A DNA stretch of 64,000 nt from an uncultured Catenibacterium sp. (lineage in GTDB: Bacteria; Bacillota_I; Bacilli_A; Erysipelotrichales; Coprobacillaceae), in the NCBI GenBank assembly GCA_900540685.1, contig UQGS01000007.1, positions 4,685-68,684 of the forward strand. Direction: 5' to 3'. Numbering within the stretch: position 1 is the stretch's first letter; the number at the start of each line of letters is the position of its first letter. Position numbers and translations under genes: made by a program. Shown here piece after piece: positions 9,722 to 16,550 of the stretch. The notes under the pieces are model-generated. The model searched no databases. It was not told where the DNA came from and saw nothing but the letters and a program-made list of their open reading frames with translations.

Positions 9722-10035
9722 CCGTATCTGATTACTCCCACGGGCAAGCCCGTGGGGTTCTTACTGTCAAGTTTAGCTTATAATCGTACATCATTTTCAG
9801 ACTTTGGAATACAAGTATAAATCTATTTAAGTAAGAACTTCTATTACCAAGCAGTCCGACGACCACATTAACGGTAAATTTCTATCTTGCGATATGGAAG
9901 TATAATCAATCTCCCTAATATTTATTTTATGCTTTTAGATTCCACTATTCAATACTTTGATTTTATAAATCTCAATTCTTTTAATTATGTAGCTTTCATC
10001 TCATAGGCAGGCCTATGGTTTTCTCGCCACTAATT
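9722..10035 (-). mobile_element. IS200/IS605-type remnant (omega-RNA-like end, no intact ORF)
   Basis: This 300-nt stretch has no gene. At 9737-9756 there is a perfect 9-bp hairpin (CCCACGGGC, loop AA), the form typical of IS200/IS605 ends. Just upstream on the minus strand, GTGGTCGTCGGACTGC and AGAAGTTCTTACTTAAAT resemble the omega-RNA segment that follows tnpB in these elements. A stop-bounded 14-codon reading ending PAYEMKAT at about 9986 could be the last codons of a TnpB. No tnpA and no larger ORF are present. Family assignment is by pattern recognition, not alignment. Confidence 0.6.
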
Positions 10036-10040
10036 TATAA

Positions 10041-11372
10041 CTATGAATTACTATTTTTTGGTAAGATAAGATTTAATACAATTGCAGTAATAGTTGCAAG
10101 AACAACTGGAGATTTACCAAAGATTGTTGTAACCCATGATGGGAAAGTAGCAAGTGCAGCATTTGCCTGAGTAACACCCATGCCAAGAGCTACAGCTAAA
10201 CCAACAACTGTAGTATTTCTGAAATCCATTGGATGTGATGCAATAAGCTTAATACCAGTCATCGCGATAGAAGCAAATACAGAAACAGTTGCACCACCTA
10301 GAACACAATAAGGAATCGTAGTTAATAGTGATGAGAACTTTGGAATAAGACCAGCAACTAAGATAATTACAGCTGCAATTCCAAATACCTTCTTAGTAAC
10401 AACCTTTGTAGAACCTACGATACCAACATTCTGGCTATAAGTTGCAGTTGGTAAACCACCAAATAAAGCACAGAAGATATTAGTTAAACCATAAGCTACA
10501 ATACCACCATTTAATTCTTCATCAGTAGGCATACGGTCCATACCACCTGTTGTAGTGGCAGAGAAGTCTCCGATGGCCTGGATAGAGTTAATAGCAAATA
10601 ATACACCTATAGCGACACATGCAGCTGGATTGAACTTTACACCAAAATGCATAAATTGTGGTAAAGCGAACCAAGACGCATTTGCGACAGCTGAGAAATC
10701 TACCATACCAAAGCATAAAGCAATGATGTAACCAACAATAATACCAATTAAGATAGAAGCAAGTTTGAAGATGCCTTTACCATAATGGTTTAAGAAAGTA
10801 ACAACAGCTAATGTAATAAATGCGATGAGCCAGTTCTGCCAAGACCCATAAGATTTAGAAGCCGCACCACCAGCCATATAGTTGATAGCTGTAGGATACA
10901 ATGATAAACCAATTGAGAATACAACTGTACCCGTAATAAGTGGTGGGAAGAATTTTCTAATCTTCTTAACAAATATACCTACAATCAATGCAACAATACC
11001 ACCAGCAATCTGTGCACCTAAAATAGTCGCAATATCAAATTCACCAGCAATTGCCTGCATAGTAGGCAGATAAGCAAAACTAATACCCATAATAACAGGT
11101 AATCCAGACCCAATAGAAAGCTTCTTTCCTCTTAATAATGGGAATACCTGGAATAATGTGGAGATAGCAGACATAGTCAATGCAGCCTGAATCAGAATAA
11201 CTGAATCACTTGCTGAAAGTCCAGCAACTCCTGAAATAATAATAGCAGGTGCAACACATCCGACAACCATTGCCACAACGTGCTGAAGTGCTAAAGGTAA
11301 AGCTTGTGATGTAGAAGGCTTTCCATCAAGTTTGAAAAGTTCTTCTGACATACTAGTTTGATCTTTACTCAT
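10041..11372 (-). CDS. NCS2 family nucleobase permease (xanthine/uracil type)
   Basis: Nucleobase:cation symporter with about 12-14 membrane segments, 443 aa. The motif region TATYSQNVGIVGSTKVV followed by GLIPKFSSLLTTIPYCVLGG is typical of the PbuX-like xanthine/urate branch rather than the UraA uracil branch, so xanthine is the better guess. It is transcribed alone from a near-consensus promoter, with a perfect 12-bp palindrome between promoter and ribosome binding site. I see no purine riboswitch aptamer in the leader. It sits between tsf and pyrH, breaking a commonly conserved pairing. Confidence 0.88.
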   Translation of the reverse strand: MSKDQTSMSEELFKLDGKPSTSQALPLALQHVVAMVVGCVAPAIIISGVAGLSASDSVILIQAALTMSAISTLFQVFPLLRGKKLSIGSGLPVIMGISFAYLPTMQAIAGEFDIATILGAQIAGGIVALIVGIFVKKIRKFFPPLITGTVVFSIGLSLYPTAINYMAGGAASKSYGSWQNWLIAFITLAVVTFLNHYGKGIFKLASILIGIIVGYIIALCFGMVDFSAVANASWFALPQFMHFGVKFNPAACVAIGVLFAINSIQAIGDFSATTTGGMDRMPTDEELNGGIVAYGLTNIFCALFGGLPTATYSQNVGIVGSTKVVTKKVFGIAAVIILVAGLIPKFSSLLTTIPYCVLGGATVSVFASIAMTGIKLIASHPMDFRNTTVVGLAVALGMGVTQANAALATFPSWVTTIFGKSPVVLATITAIVLNLILPKNSNS

Positions 11373-11384
11373 ATTTCCTCCTCG

Positions 11385-11396
11385 TTTGTATACAAA
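11385..11396. promoter_or_regulatory. 12-bp palindrome, candidate operator of the permease
   Basis: TTTGTATACAAA is a perfect palindrome between the -10 element and the ribosome binding site of the NCS2 permease, where a bound repressor would block elongation. No regulator can be named. Confidence 0.4.
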
Positions 11397-11409
11397 AAAT
11401 ACAATTCAG

Positions 11410-11438
11410 ATAATAACACGTAATTCTGTATTGTGCAA
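11410..11438 (-). promoter_or_regulatory. promoter of the NCS2 permease
   Basis: Minus-strand -35 TTGCAC (11433-11438), a 17-nt spacer and -10 TATTAT (11410-11415), in the gap between the tsf terminator and the permease. Confidence 0.75.
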
Positions 11439-11469
11439 TGTATTTATCATTATAAGAAAATAGTAAAAA

Positions 11470-11492
11470 AAGAAGTACTTATCGTACTTCTT
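11470..11492 (-). terminator. terminator after tsf
   Basis: Perfect 9-bp stem (AAGAAGTAC/GTACTTCTT, 5-nt loop) followed by TTTTTT on the minus strand, 12 nt past the tsf stop. It ends the rpsB-tsf unit. Confidence 0.9.
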
Positions 11493-11504
11493 CTAAAAAT
11501 CAAA

Positions 11505-12401
11505 TTATTTCTTAGCAGCAGCCATCTGAGCAGCTACTTCAGCAGCGAAGTCTTCTTCTTTATGTTCCATACCTTCGCCAACCATGAATCTAGCCATTTC
11601 AACTACTTTACCGTTACCTAAGAACTGAGCAACTGTTAAATCAGGGTTCTTAACGAATTCCTGGTCAACTAAGCAGATACCCTTTAATTCTTTGTTTAAA
11701 CGTCCAGCAATCATCTTTTCTACGATGTTTTCTGGTTTTGGTTTAGCTGACTTAGCATTTTCTTCTAAAGCCTGTTTCTTTAATACTTCAGTTTCCTTAG
11801 CGATATGTTCAGCAGGGATAGCTGATCTGTCGATGAACTGAGGAGCACTTGCAGCTACGTGCATAGCTACGTCTCTAGCCTTTTCTTCATCACTGTCAGC
11901 AATCTTAACTAAAGCAGTGATCTTACCACCCATATGAGAGTAAGCACCGAATACTTCGTTTTCAGCCTTAGTCATAACAACAAATCTTCTTAAAGATAAT
12001 TTTTCACCAATCTTACCTGATTTTTCAGCGATTGCAGTAGCAAGATCTTTACCATCTAATTCAATCTTTAAAGCTGCTTCAACATCAGCTGGGTTATTTT
12101 CAACGATTGTCTTTGCAACAGATTTTACTAATTCCTGGAATTCAGCGTTCTTAGCTACGAAGTCAGTTTCAGAGTTAACTTCTACTAAAGCTGCTTTATC
12201 ACCATCAACTACAAATGCAGATAAACCTTCAGCTGCGATTCTGTCAGCCTTCTTAGCTGCTTTTGCGATACCTTTTTCTCTTAACCAGTCAAAAGCTTCT
12301 TCGATGTTACCGTTAGTAGCATCTAAAGCTTTTTTACAGTCCATCATACCTGCACCAGTTTTTTCACGTAATTCTTTTACTAATTTTGCACTAATTGCCA
12401 T
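11505..12401 (-). CDS. tsf: elongation factor Ts
   Basis: Guanine nucleotide exchange factor for EF-Tu, 298 aa. The N-terminal UBA-like region has the signature LREKTGAGMMDCKKAL, followed by the EF-Tu-binding core with TDFVAKNAEF. A ribosome binding site (CGGAGGAAAA) precedes the ATG. It follows rpsB with an intervening hairpin that probably lowers its expression relative to S2. Confidence 0.98.
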   Translation of the reverse strand: MAISAKLVKELREKTGAGMMDCKKALDATNGNIEEAFDWLREKGIAKAAKKADRIAAEGLSAFVVDGDKAALVEVNSETDFVAKNAEFQELVKSVAKTIVENNPADVEAALKIELDGKDLATAIAEKSGKIGEKLSLRRFVVMTKAENEVFGAYSHMGGKITALVKIADSDEEKARDVAMHVAASAPQFIDRSAIPAEHIAKETEVLKKQALEENAKSAKPKPENIVEKMIAGRLNKELKGICLVDQEFVKNPDLTVAQFLGNGKVVEMARFMVGEGMEHKEEDFAAEVAAQMAAAKK

Positions 12402-12427
12402 TTGTTTTTCCTCCGTAAATTTTATTA

Positions 12428-12458
12428 AAAAGGAGAAAGCATAATGCTTTCTCCTTTT
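12428..12458 (-). terminator. rpsB/tsf intergenic attenuator hairpin
   Basis: Near-perfect 15-bp inverted repeat (AAAAGGAGAAAGCAT and its complement around one A), followed by TTTTTAAT on the minus strand. It lies between two genes that normally share a transcript, so partial read-through is likely. Confidence 0.75.
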
Positions 12459-12460
12459 GA

Positions 12461-13300
12461 TTATGCTTCAGTCTTGTCAGTTCTTGGAGCTTTATTTCTT
12501 CTTGGACCGTTCTTATATCTTGGTCCTCTGTTGTTTTTATTTTCTTCAACGCTTGCAACAGCATCGTTCATAGTTACTTCTTTTTCTTCTTCGTCTTTAA
12601 CGAATGCTACAGTAGTAGGTTCACCCTTAGCTTCGCAGATAGCATCAGCCATAGCAGCAACGATTAACTTAACAGCTCTGATTGCATCATCGTTTGCAGG
12701 GATTACGTAATCTACTTCATCAGGATCACAGTTAGTATCAACGATACCGAATACTGGGATACCTAAGATCTTAGCTTCAGCAACAGCATTGTGTTCAACC
12801 TTTGGATCAACTACGAATAAAGCGTTTGGTAACTTCTTCATTTCTTTGATACCACCAAGGTTTCTTTCTAACTTAGCTTTTTCCTTCATAAGAAGAACTG
12901 CTTCTTTCTTAGTGTACTGTTCTAAGCTTCCGTCTTCTTCCATCTTTTCAAGTTCGATAAGTCTCTTGATTCTCTTCTGGATAGTCTTGAAGTTTGTTAA
13001 AGTTCCACCTAACCATCTAGAGTTTACGAAATAAGAACCAGATCTTTCAGCTTCAGTCTGAACAGCTTCCTGAGCCTGTTTCTTAGTACCAACGAATAAA
13101 ACCTTACCGCCCTTTTCAGCGATTTCTTTCATTGCCTGATAAGCTTCATCTAATTTGTCTGAAGACTTCTTTAAGTCAATGATATAGATTCCATTTCTTG
13201 ATGTAAAGATGTATGGAGCCATTTTTGGGTTCCATCTCTTTGTCTGATGTCCGAAATGAACACCAACTTCTAATAATTTTTTCATTGAAATTACTGACAT
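12461..13300 (-). CDS. rpsB: 30S ribosomal protein S2
   Basis: 279 aa. The N-terminus VHFGHQTKRWNPKM and the internal SRWLGGTLTNF motif are diagnostic of S2. The ATG at 13300 is chosen because AGGAGG lies 10 nt upstream; a 36-residue in-frame extension has no such site. The protein is about 30 residues longer than Bacillus S2 (about 246). The extra tail is first acidic, then basic (RGPRYKNGPRRNK). It heads the rpsB-tsf unit. Confidence 0.98.
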   Translation of the reverse strand: MSVISMKKLLEVGVHFGHQTKRWNPKMAPYIFTSRNGIYIIDLKKSSDKLDEAYQAMKEIAEKGGKVLFVGTKKQAQEAVQTEAERSGSYFVNSRWLGGTLTNFKTIQKRIKRLIELEKMEEDGSLEQYTKKEAVLLMKEKAKLERNLGGIKEMKKLPNALFVVDPKVEHNAVAEAKILGIPVFGIVDTNCDPDEVDYVIPANDDAIRAVKLIVAAMADAICEAKGEPTTVAFVKDEEEKEVTMNDAVASVEENKNNRGPRYKNGPRRNKAPRTDKTEA

Positions 13301-13400
13301 GTGTAATTTCCTCCTTTTTGTTTTTTCCTCCACTATTTCTAACATAGCCCACCTATAAGGCACTCGAACTATGAATCCATAGTGTGTGTATTTCAAACAC
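13301..13400 (-). ncRNA. structured 5' leader of rpsB, candidate S2 autoregulatory RNA
   Basis: About 100 nt separate the predicted start site from the S2 ribosome binding site. The leader holds a 6-bp hairpin (ACTATG, loop GATT, CATAGT) and competing partners farther on (CTATG and ATAGTG). Alternative or pseudoknotted pairing is therefore possible. Ribosomal protein leaders commonly work this way, but I do not recognise a named family. Confidence 0.35.
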
Positions 13401-13406
13401 CATGAC

Positions 13407-13435
13407 ATAGTAACATAGAATTAAATAAAATTCAA
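13407..13435 (-). promoter_or_regulatory. promoter of rpsB-tsf
   Basis: Minus-strand -35 TTGAAT (13430-13435), a 17-nt spacer and -10 TACTAT (13407-13412), placed just past the mreD terminator. Confidence 0.7.
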
Positions 13436-13440
13436 TAAAA

Positions 13441-13466
13441 AAGAGAAGAAAATCTTTCCTTCTCTT
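13441..13466 (-). terminator. terminator after mreD
   Basis: Arms AAGAGAAG/CTTCTCTT with a 10-nt loop, then TTTTTT on the minus strand; it overlaps the mreD stop codon. Confidence 0.8.
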
Positions 13467-14004
13467 AAATATCTTTCATGTCAAAATCATTTGGTTCAAT
13501 ATGAATATCAAATTGCTTATAGACTAAATAAACAATTGGTGCAAATACTAAATTCATGATTAATGTAGGAACAAATCTCATTGTAGTAAATTGAATGAGC
13601 CCTATATAGGTTGAGCGTGAAATCAGCATGAGCCAATAAACAACAAATTCCTTAAAGGCAATAATAAGTGCAGCATATACAATAAACTCCAACAATGTGA
13701 TATTGTCATTTCTATAAATATATGTTCTTACAAATGTAATTGCACAATAAATCAGAATATAAACCATTAATGAATTAGAATAACAGACACTATAATATAG
13801 ACCACACGCTGCGCCAAAGAAAAATCTTTCAGACTTATCATGCACAGTGACTGTCAATAATGAAAACATTAATAACCCAATACAAGGAACAAATGTAAGA
13901 CCTGAACGATTGATATTAGTAGGAATAAAGAAATTGATCACACTATCAATCAAATAACAGACAAGCATAATCAGGAAATTCTTAATAATCTGATTATTCT
14001 TCAT
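13465..14004 (-). CDS. mreD: rod shape-determining protein MreD
   Basis: Integral membrane partner of MreC in the elongasome, 179 aa with five to six hydrophobic segments. It is called mainly from position directly after mreC, size and topology, since MreD sequences diverge strongly. The ATG at 14004 lies 1 nt after the mreC stop and follows AGAGGG; an earlier in-frame start would overlap mreC. The terminator at its end closes the mreCD unit. No mreB is present in the window. Confidence 0.85.
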   Translation of the reverse strand: MKNNQIIKNFLIMLVCYLIDSVINFFIPTNINRSGLTFVPCIGLLMFSLLTVTVHDKSERFFFGAACGLYYSVCYSNSLMVYILIYCAITFVRTYIYRNDNITLLEFIVYAALIIAFKEFVVYWLMLISRSTYIGLIQFTTMRFVPTLIMNLVFAPIVYLVYKQFDIHIEPNDFDMKDI

Positions 14005-14005
14005 A

Positions 14006-14851
14006 TTAGTTAACCCTCTGTACAACAGCTACATAGTTTAATGAATCATAGTTAACAGATGGTTTCACAGTCACATACTTTCCTGTTGCATCATTTCCAG
14101 CATTATATCCTACAACCTTACCTACTAGGATTCCTCTAGGAGACTTTCCTTTTCCCCCTAACCCACTTGTAGTTACATTAAGACCTTTCTTAATTGTATC
14201 TACAGTAGATAAAAGAGAGACTTTATAAGTACCAGCTTTTGCATTATAGCTACTAACTAATCCATAATAAGTATTTTCTCCATCAACAATCATAACCGGA
14301 AGCTGAACACTATTATTTTCCGAACATAATAATGTCACAGTAGAAGAAATAGTACCTACTTTAGTAACAGTCCCAATCATTCCTTTAGAAGTAATAACAG
14401 CCATTCCTTTTTGAATCTGAGAATTACTTCCCATATCAATCTTGACCTGGTTACTCCATGATTCAGCATCTCTTTCAATAATAGTTGTATATTTAACTTT
14501 ATAATCAGTTGGTAAAGATTCAATATTTGTAATCTTCTTCATTTCTGCTAGTTCATTAGATAATACTTCATTCATTGCAAGCTCGCTTGCATAATTATCA
14601 AGTGAACGCTTCAATTTCTTATTTTCACGATAAACAAGCTTTAGATCATGATACTCAGTAAAGACATTCTTTACATAGTTAACTGGTGCCTTAATAATAT
14701 AATATTCGGCATTTGCGACTGTATCCTGAAAAACACTTGAAAATGGTAATTCAGTAATACCTGAAACAAGAGCATAAACAGATGTAATAATCAATACAAC
14801 AGTGATAATGATCATTCTTCTTGTATGCTTGTTTTTCTTCTTTTTATACAA
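14006..14851 (-). CDS. mreC: rod shape-determining protein MreC
   Basis: Periplasmic-side scaffold of the elongasome, 281 aa. It has a basic N-terminus, one membrane segment (about 13-33), a coiled coil (about 60-100) and the beta-barrel MreC domain (GMAVITSKGMIGTV, later GILVGKVVGY). The start is ambiguous. AGGTG directly abuts ATG at 14857, leaving no spacer, while TTG at 14851 is 6 nt from it and is preferred. The upstream gene is radC, as often seen beside mreBCD. Confidence 0.92.
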   Translation of the reverse strand: MYKKKKNKHTRRMIIITVVLIITSVYALVSGITELPFSSVFQDTVANAEYYIIKAPVNYVKNVFTEYHDLKLVYRENKKLKRSLDNYASELAMNEVLSNELAEMKKITNIESLPTDYKVKYTTIIERDAESWSNQVKIDMGSNSQIQKGMAVITSKGMIGTVTKVGTISSTVTLLCSENNSVQLPVMIVDGENTYYGLVSSYNAKAGTYKVSLLSTVDTIKKGLNVTTSGLGGKGKSPRGILVGKVVGYNAGNDATGKYVTVKPSVNYDSLNYVAVVQRVN

Positions 14852-14872
14852 TGACATCACCTCGGTGAATAC

Positions 14873-14901
14873 ATTATAATATCTCTTTTTGAAAAAAGCA
14901 A
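14873..14901 (-). promoter_or_regulatory. promoter of mreC-mreD
   Basis: Minus-strand -35 TTGCTT (14896-14901), a 17-nt spacer and -10 TATAAT (14873-14878) in the radC-mreC gap. Confidence 0.65.
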
Positions 14902-14917
14902 TCCTAAGGAAAAACAG

Positions 14918-15598
14918 TTAGATGATAGATGAAAATACCCTTTCCGCCTTAAAGCTATAATACTGATTTTTCCCTATAATAATATGATCTACGATATCAA
15001 CATTCATCATTTTACCTAATTCTATAAGTTTTTGTGTCATACTCATATCTTCACTAGAAGGATGCGCATCACCTGAAGGATGATTATGTACACATATAAT
15101 ACTTACACCATTAAATGCAAGTGCTTCTCTGAAGATTTCTCTTGCAGAGACAATGGACATATTCACACTTCCAACAAATAATGTTTTCTCTGCAATCAAA
15201 CGATTATGATTATCTAAAATCATAATCAAGAAATGTTCCTGTGATAAATGAGACATCTTGTTTTCTAGATGATAAAAAACTTTAGCTGGATTATCATAGA
15301 CTTCATTGATATCAGTATGCATATTAATTCTCTTAGAGAATTCTAAAGCAGCCATGATTCCTATTGCTTTGGCTTTATTGATTCCTTTAAAAGATAATAG
15401 CTTTGCAAATGTAATAGAGTGGAATCCATTCATCCCCTGTATTTCCCTTAATATTGCAGAAGATAAATCCAATACTGACTGTTCCTTATTGCCCGTTCTT
15501 AATAATAAGGCAAGAAGTTCTTCGTCAGTCAATGATTCTATACCATTCAAGAGTGCTTTTTCTCTTGGCTGTGAAGACTGATCTAGTCCCTTGATCAT
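14918..15598 (-). CDS. radC: RadC family JAB/MPN domain protein
   Basis: 226 aa. N-terminal helix-hairpin-helix-like region (SFKGINKAKAIGIMAALE) and a C-terminal JAB metalloprotease-like domain with the zinc motif VHNHPSGDAHPSSED. Historically called a DNA repair protein; the real role is unsettled. The ATG at 15598 has GGAGG 5 nt upstream. It lies directly downstream of the small accessory ORFs at 15.65-16.46 kb, which separate it from valS. Confidence 0.93.
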   Translation of the reverse strand: MIKGLDQSSQPREKALLNGIESLTDEELLALLLRTGNKEQSVLDLSSAILREIQGMNGFHSITFAKLLSFKGINKAKAIGIMAALEFSKRINMHTDINEVYDNPAKVFYHLENKMSHLSQEHFLIMILDNHNRLIAEKTLFVGSVNMSIVSAREIFREALAFNGVSIICVHNHPSGDAHPSSEDMSMTQKLIELGKMMNVDIVDHIIIGKNQYYSFKAERVFSSII

Positions 15599-15650
15599 AA
15601 ATACCTCCAATAATAGGATTTACAAAAGAAAAAATTTATAGTCTCATATT

Positions 15651-16061
15651 TCAAGCGTATGTTTTTACCGTTTTGAACTCAATCCCATATATTCTACACC
15701 TTACTTTGATTTTCTTCACGAACTCGTCATACTTCTGAGGGTGACTTTGATTATTTTCTATGATTAATACAGAAGTTGGATTGTTTTTTATCACGATACT
15801 AATACACTGATTCATATAATCATTATAAACATTCTCAATTTTATTCTCTATTTTTTGTATCTTTTCTAGATTCTTTATACTGTTATTTGAATTTTTCACC
15901 TTTCTAGTAAGTTTTCTCTTTTCTCTAATCAACTGTTTTTTTAGTTTCTTTATGTGATCTAATACATCTACTCTTTGTACTTTCAATCTGTTTATTGTAA
16001 ATATAAATTCAGTAATATCTATTTCAAGCCTTAACTCTCGCACGCTATTTGTATTCAACAT
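15651..16061 (-). CDS. TnpB-derived RuvC-fragment protein (unknown role)
   Basis: 136 aa. By eye it follows the central part of the TnpB at 25861-27024. LEIDITEF (D15) matches GIDLGLKDF, then comes a lysine-rich coiled region. NDYMNQ...VLIIENN (E102) matches TDYINK...ITIEDLN, and the KYDEF...YGIEFKTV stretch matches KFYEF...NGIELRVV. The N-terminal RNA/DNA-binding domains, the zinc ribbon and the third catalytic Asp are missing, so nuclease activity is unlikely. The frame is open, starts with ATG and has a strong GGGAGGAG ribosome binding site. It lies 45 nt behind two double-glycine peptides, with a small hairpin between. It may be a domesticated fragment or a fresh truncation. Confidence 0.6.
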   Translation of the reverse strand: MLNTNSVRELRLEIDITEFIFTINRLKVQRVDVLDHIKKLKKQLIREKRKLTRKVKNSNNSIKNLEKIQKIENKIENVYNDYMNQCISIVIKNNPTSVLIIENNQSHPQKYDEFVKKIKVRCRIYGIEFKTVKTYA

Positions 16062-16079
16062 ACTCTCCTCCCTTTAAAT

Positions 16080-16100
16080 AAGGGTGCGATTTGCACCCTT
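16080..16100 (-). terminator. hairpin between the peptide genes and the RuvC-fragment gene
   Basis: Perfect 8-bp stem (AAGGGTGC/GCACCCTT, 5-nt loop) followed by ATTTAAA on the minus strand. With a weak U-tract it is more likely an attenuator or RNA-processing stem than a full terminator. Confidence 0.5.
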
Positions 16101-16106
16101 CTCTTC

Positions 16107-16268
16107 CTATTTTCCCCATTCTAATGTAATAAGACGACCTAATCTAAGACGACCTTTCGCTGATCTAAGTAGTTTTAACCCTGCAATTCCTAGTAATGCA
16201 TAAACAATATAAGTTAATGCACTACCACCACAGATCTGTTCTTGGCTTCTAACGGATAATTCGTACAT
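16107..16268 (-). CDS. double-glycine leader peptide A (bacteriocin-like)
   Basis: A 53-aa ORF. The first 15 residues (MYELSVRSQEQICGG) fit the double-glycine leader pattern LS..E..I.GG that PCAT-type ABC exporters cleave. The predicted mature part starts SAL, has a hydrophobic stretch (about 18-34: YIVYALLGIAG), then a basic tail rich in Arg and Lys. A GGAG ribosome binding site sits 5 nt upstream of the ATG. It is a paralogue of the next peptide, sharing GGSAL, YALLGIAG.KL and LR.GR. No exporter, immunity gene or regulator for it is visible in the window. It could be a bacteriocin, a signal peptide precursor or a small membrane protein. Confidence 0.7.
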   Translation of the reverse strand: MYELSVRSQEQICGGSALTYIVYALLGIAGLKLLRSAKGRLRLGRLITLEWGK

Positions 16269-16309
16269 ATTTACTCCTTTCTATAAATATATAAAACGCG
16301 ATAAATTAA

Positions 16310-16462
16310 CTATTTCATCCATGTTATACGTCCAAATCTAAGATATCCTCGAGATGCTCTTATCAACTTCATTCCAGCAATTCCTAGAAGTGCATATATA
16401 ATTCTATTTAATGCACTTCCACCATTAATCTGCTGTTGTCTTTCATTAGATAACTCGTACAT
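16310..16462 (-). CDS. double-glycine leader peptide B (bacteriocin-like)
   Basis: A 50-aa ORF, first of the pair. The leader MYELSNERQQQINGG is followed by SALNRIIYALLGIAGMKL and a cationic tail (RASRGYLRFGR). Aligned without gaps through the first 45 residues it is more than half identical to peptide A, so the pair arose by tandem duplication. An AGGAG ribosome binding site lies 6 nt before the ATG. It stands about 65 nt after the valS terminator, so it must start a new transcript; an AT-rich TATATATA stretch near 16485-16500 may hold the -10. Paired leaders recall two-peptide class IIb bacteriocins, which is inference. Confidence 0.7.
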   Translation of the reverse strand: MYELSNERQQQINGGSALNRIIYALLGIAGMKLIRASRGYLRFGRITWMK

Positions 16463-16525
16463 TTACTCTCCTTTCTGCCCCCTCTACTATATATATACGT
16501 TTAAAAAAATGAAATTACTCAAAAA

Positions 16526-16546
16526 AAATCCCCAAAATGGGGATTT
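16526..16546 (-). terminator. terminator after valS
   Basis: Perfect 9-bp stem (AAATCCCCA/TGGGGATTT, 3-nt loop) followed by a run of T on the minus strand, 4 nt past the valS stop. Confidence 0.92.
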
Positions 16547-16550
16547 CGAA

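Noticed and set aside
11373..11500. Purine riboswitch before the NCS2 permease
   Set aside because: The leader after the predicted promoter is under 40 nt and lacks the conserved three-way junction sequences.
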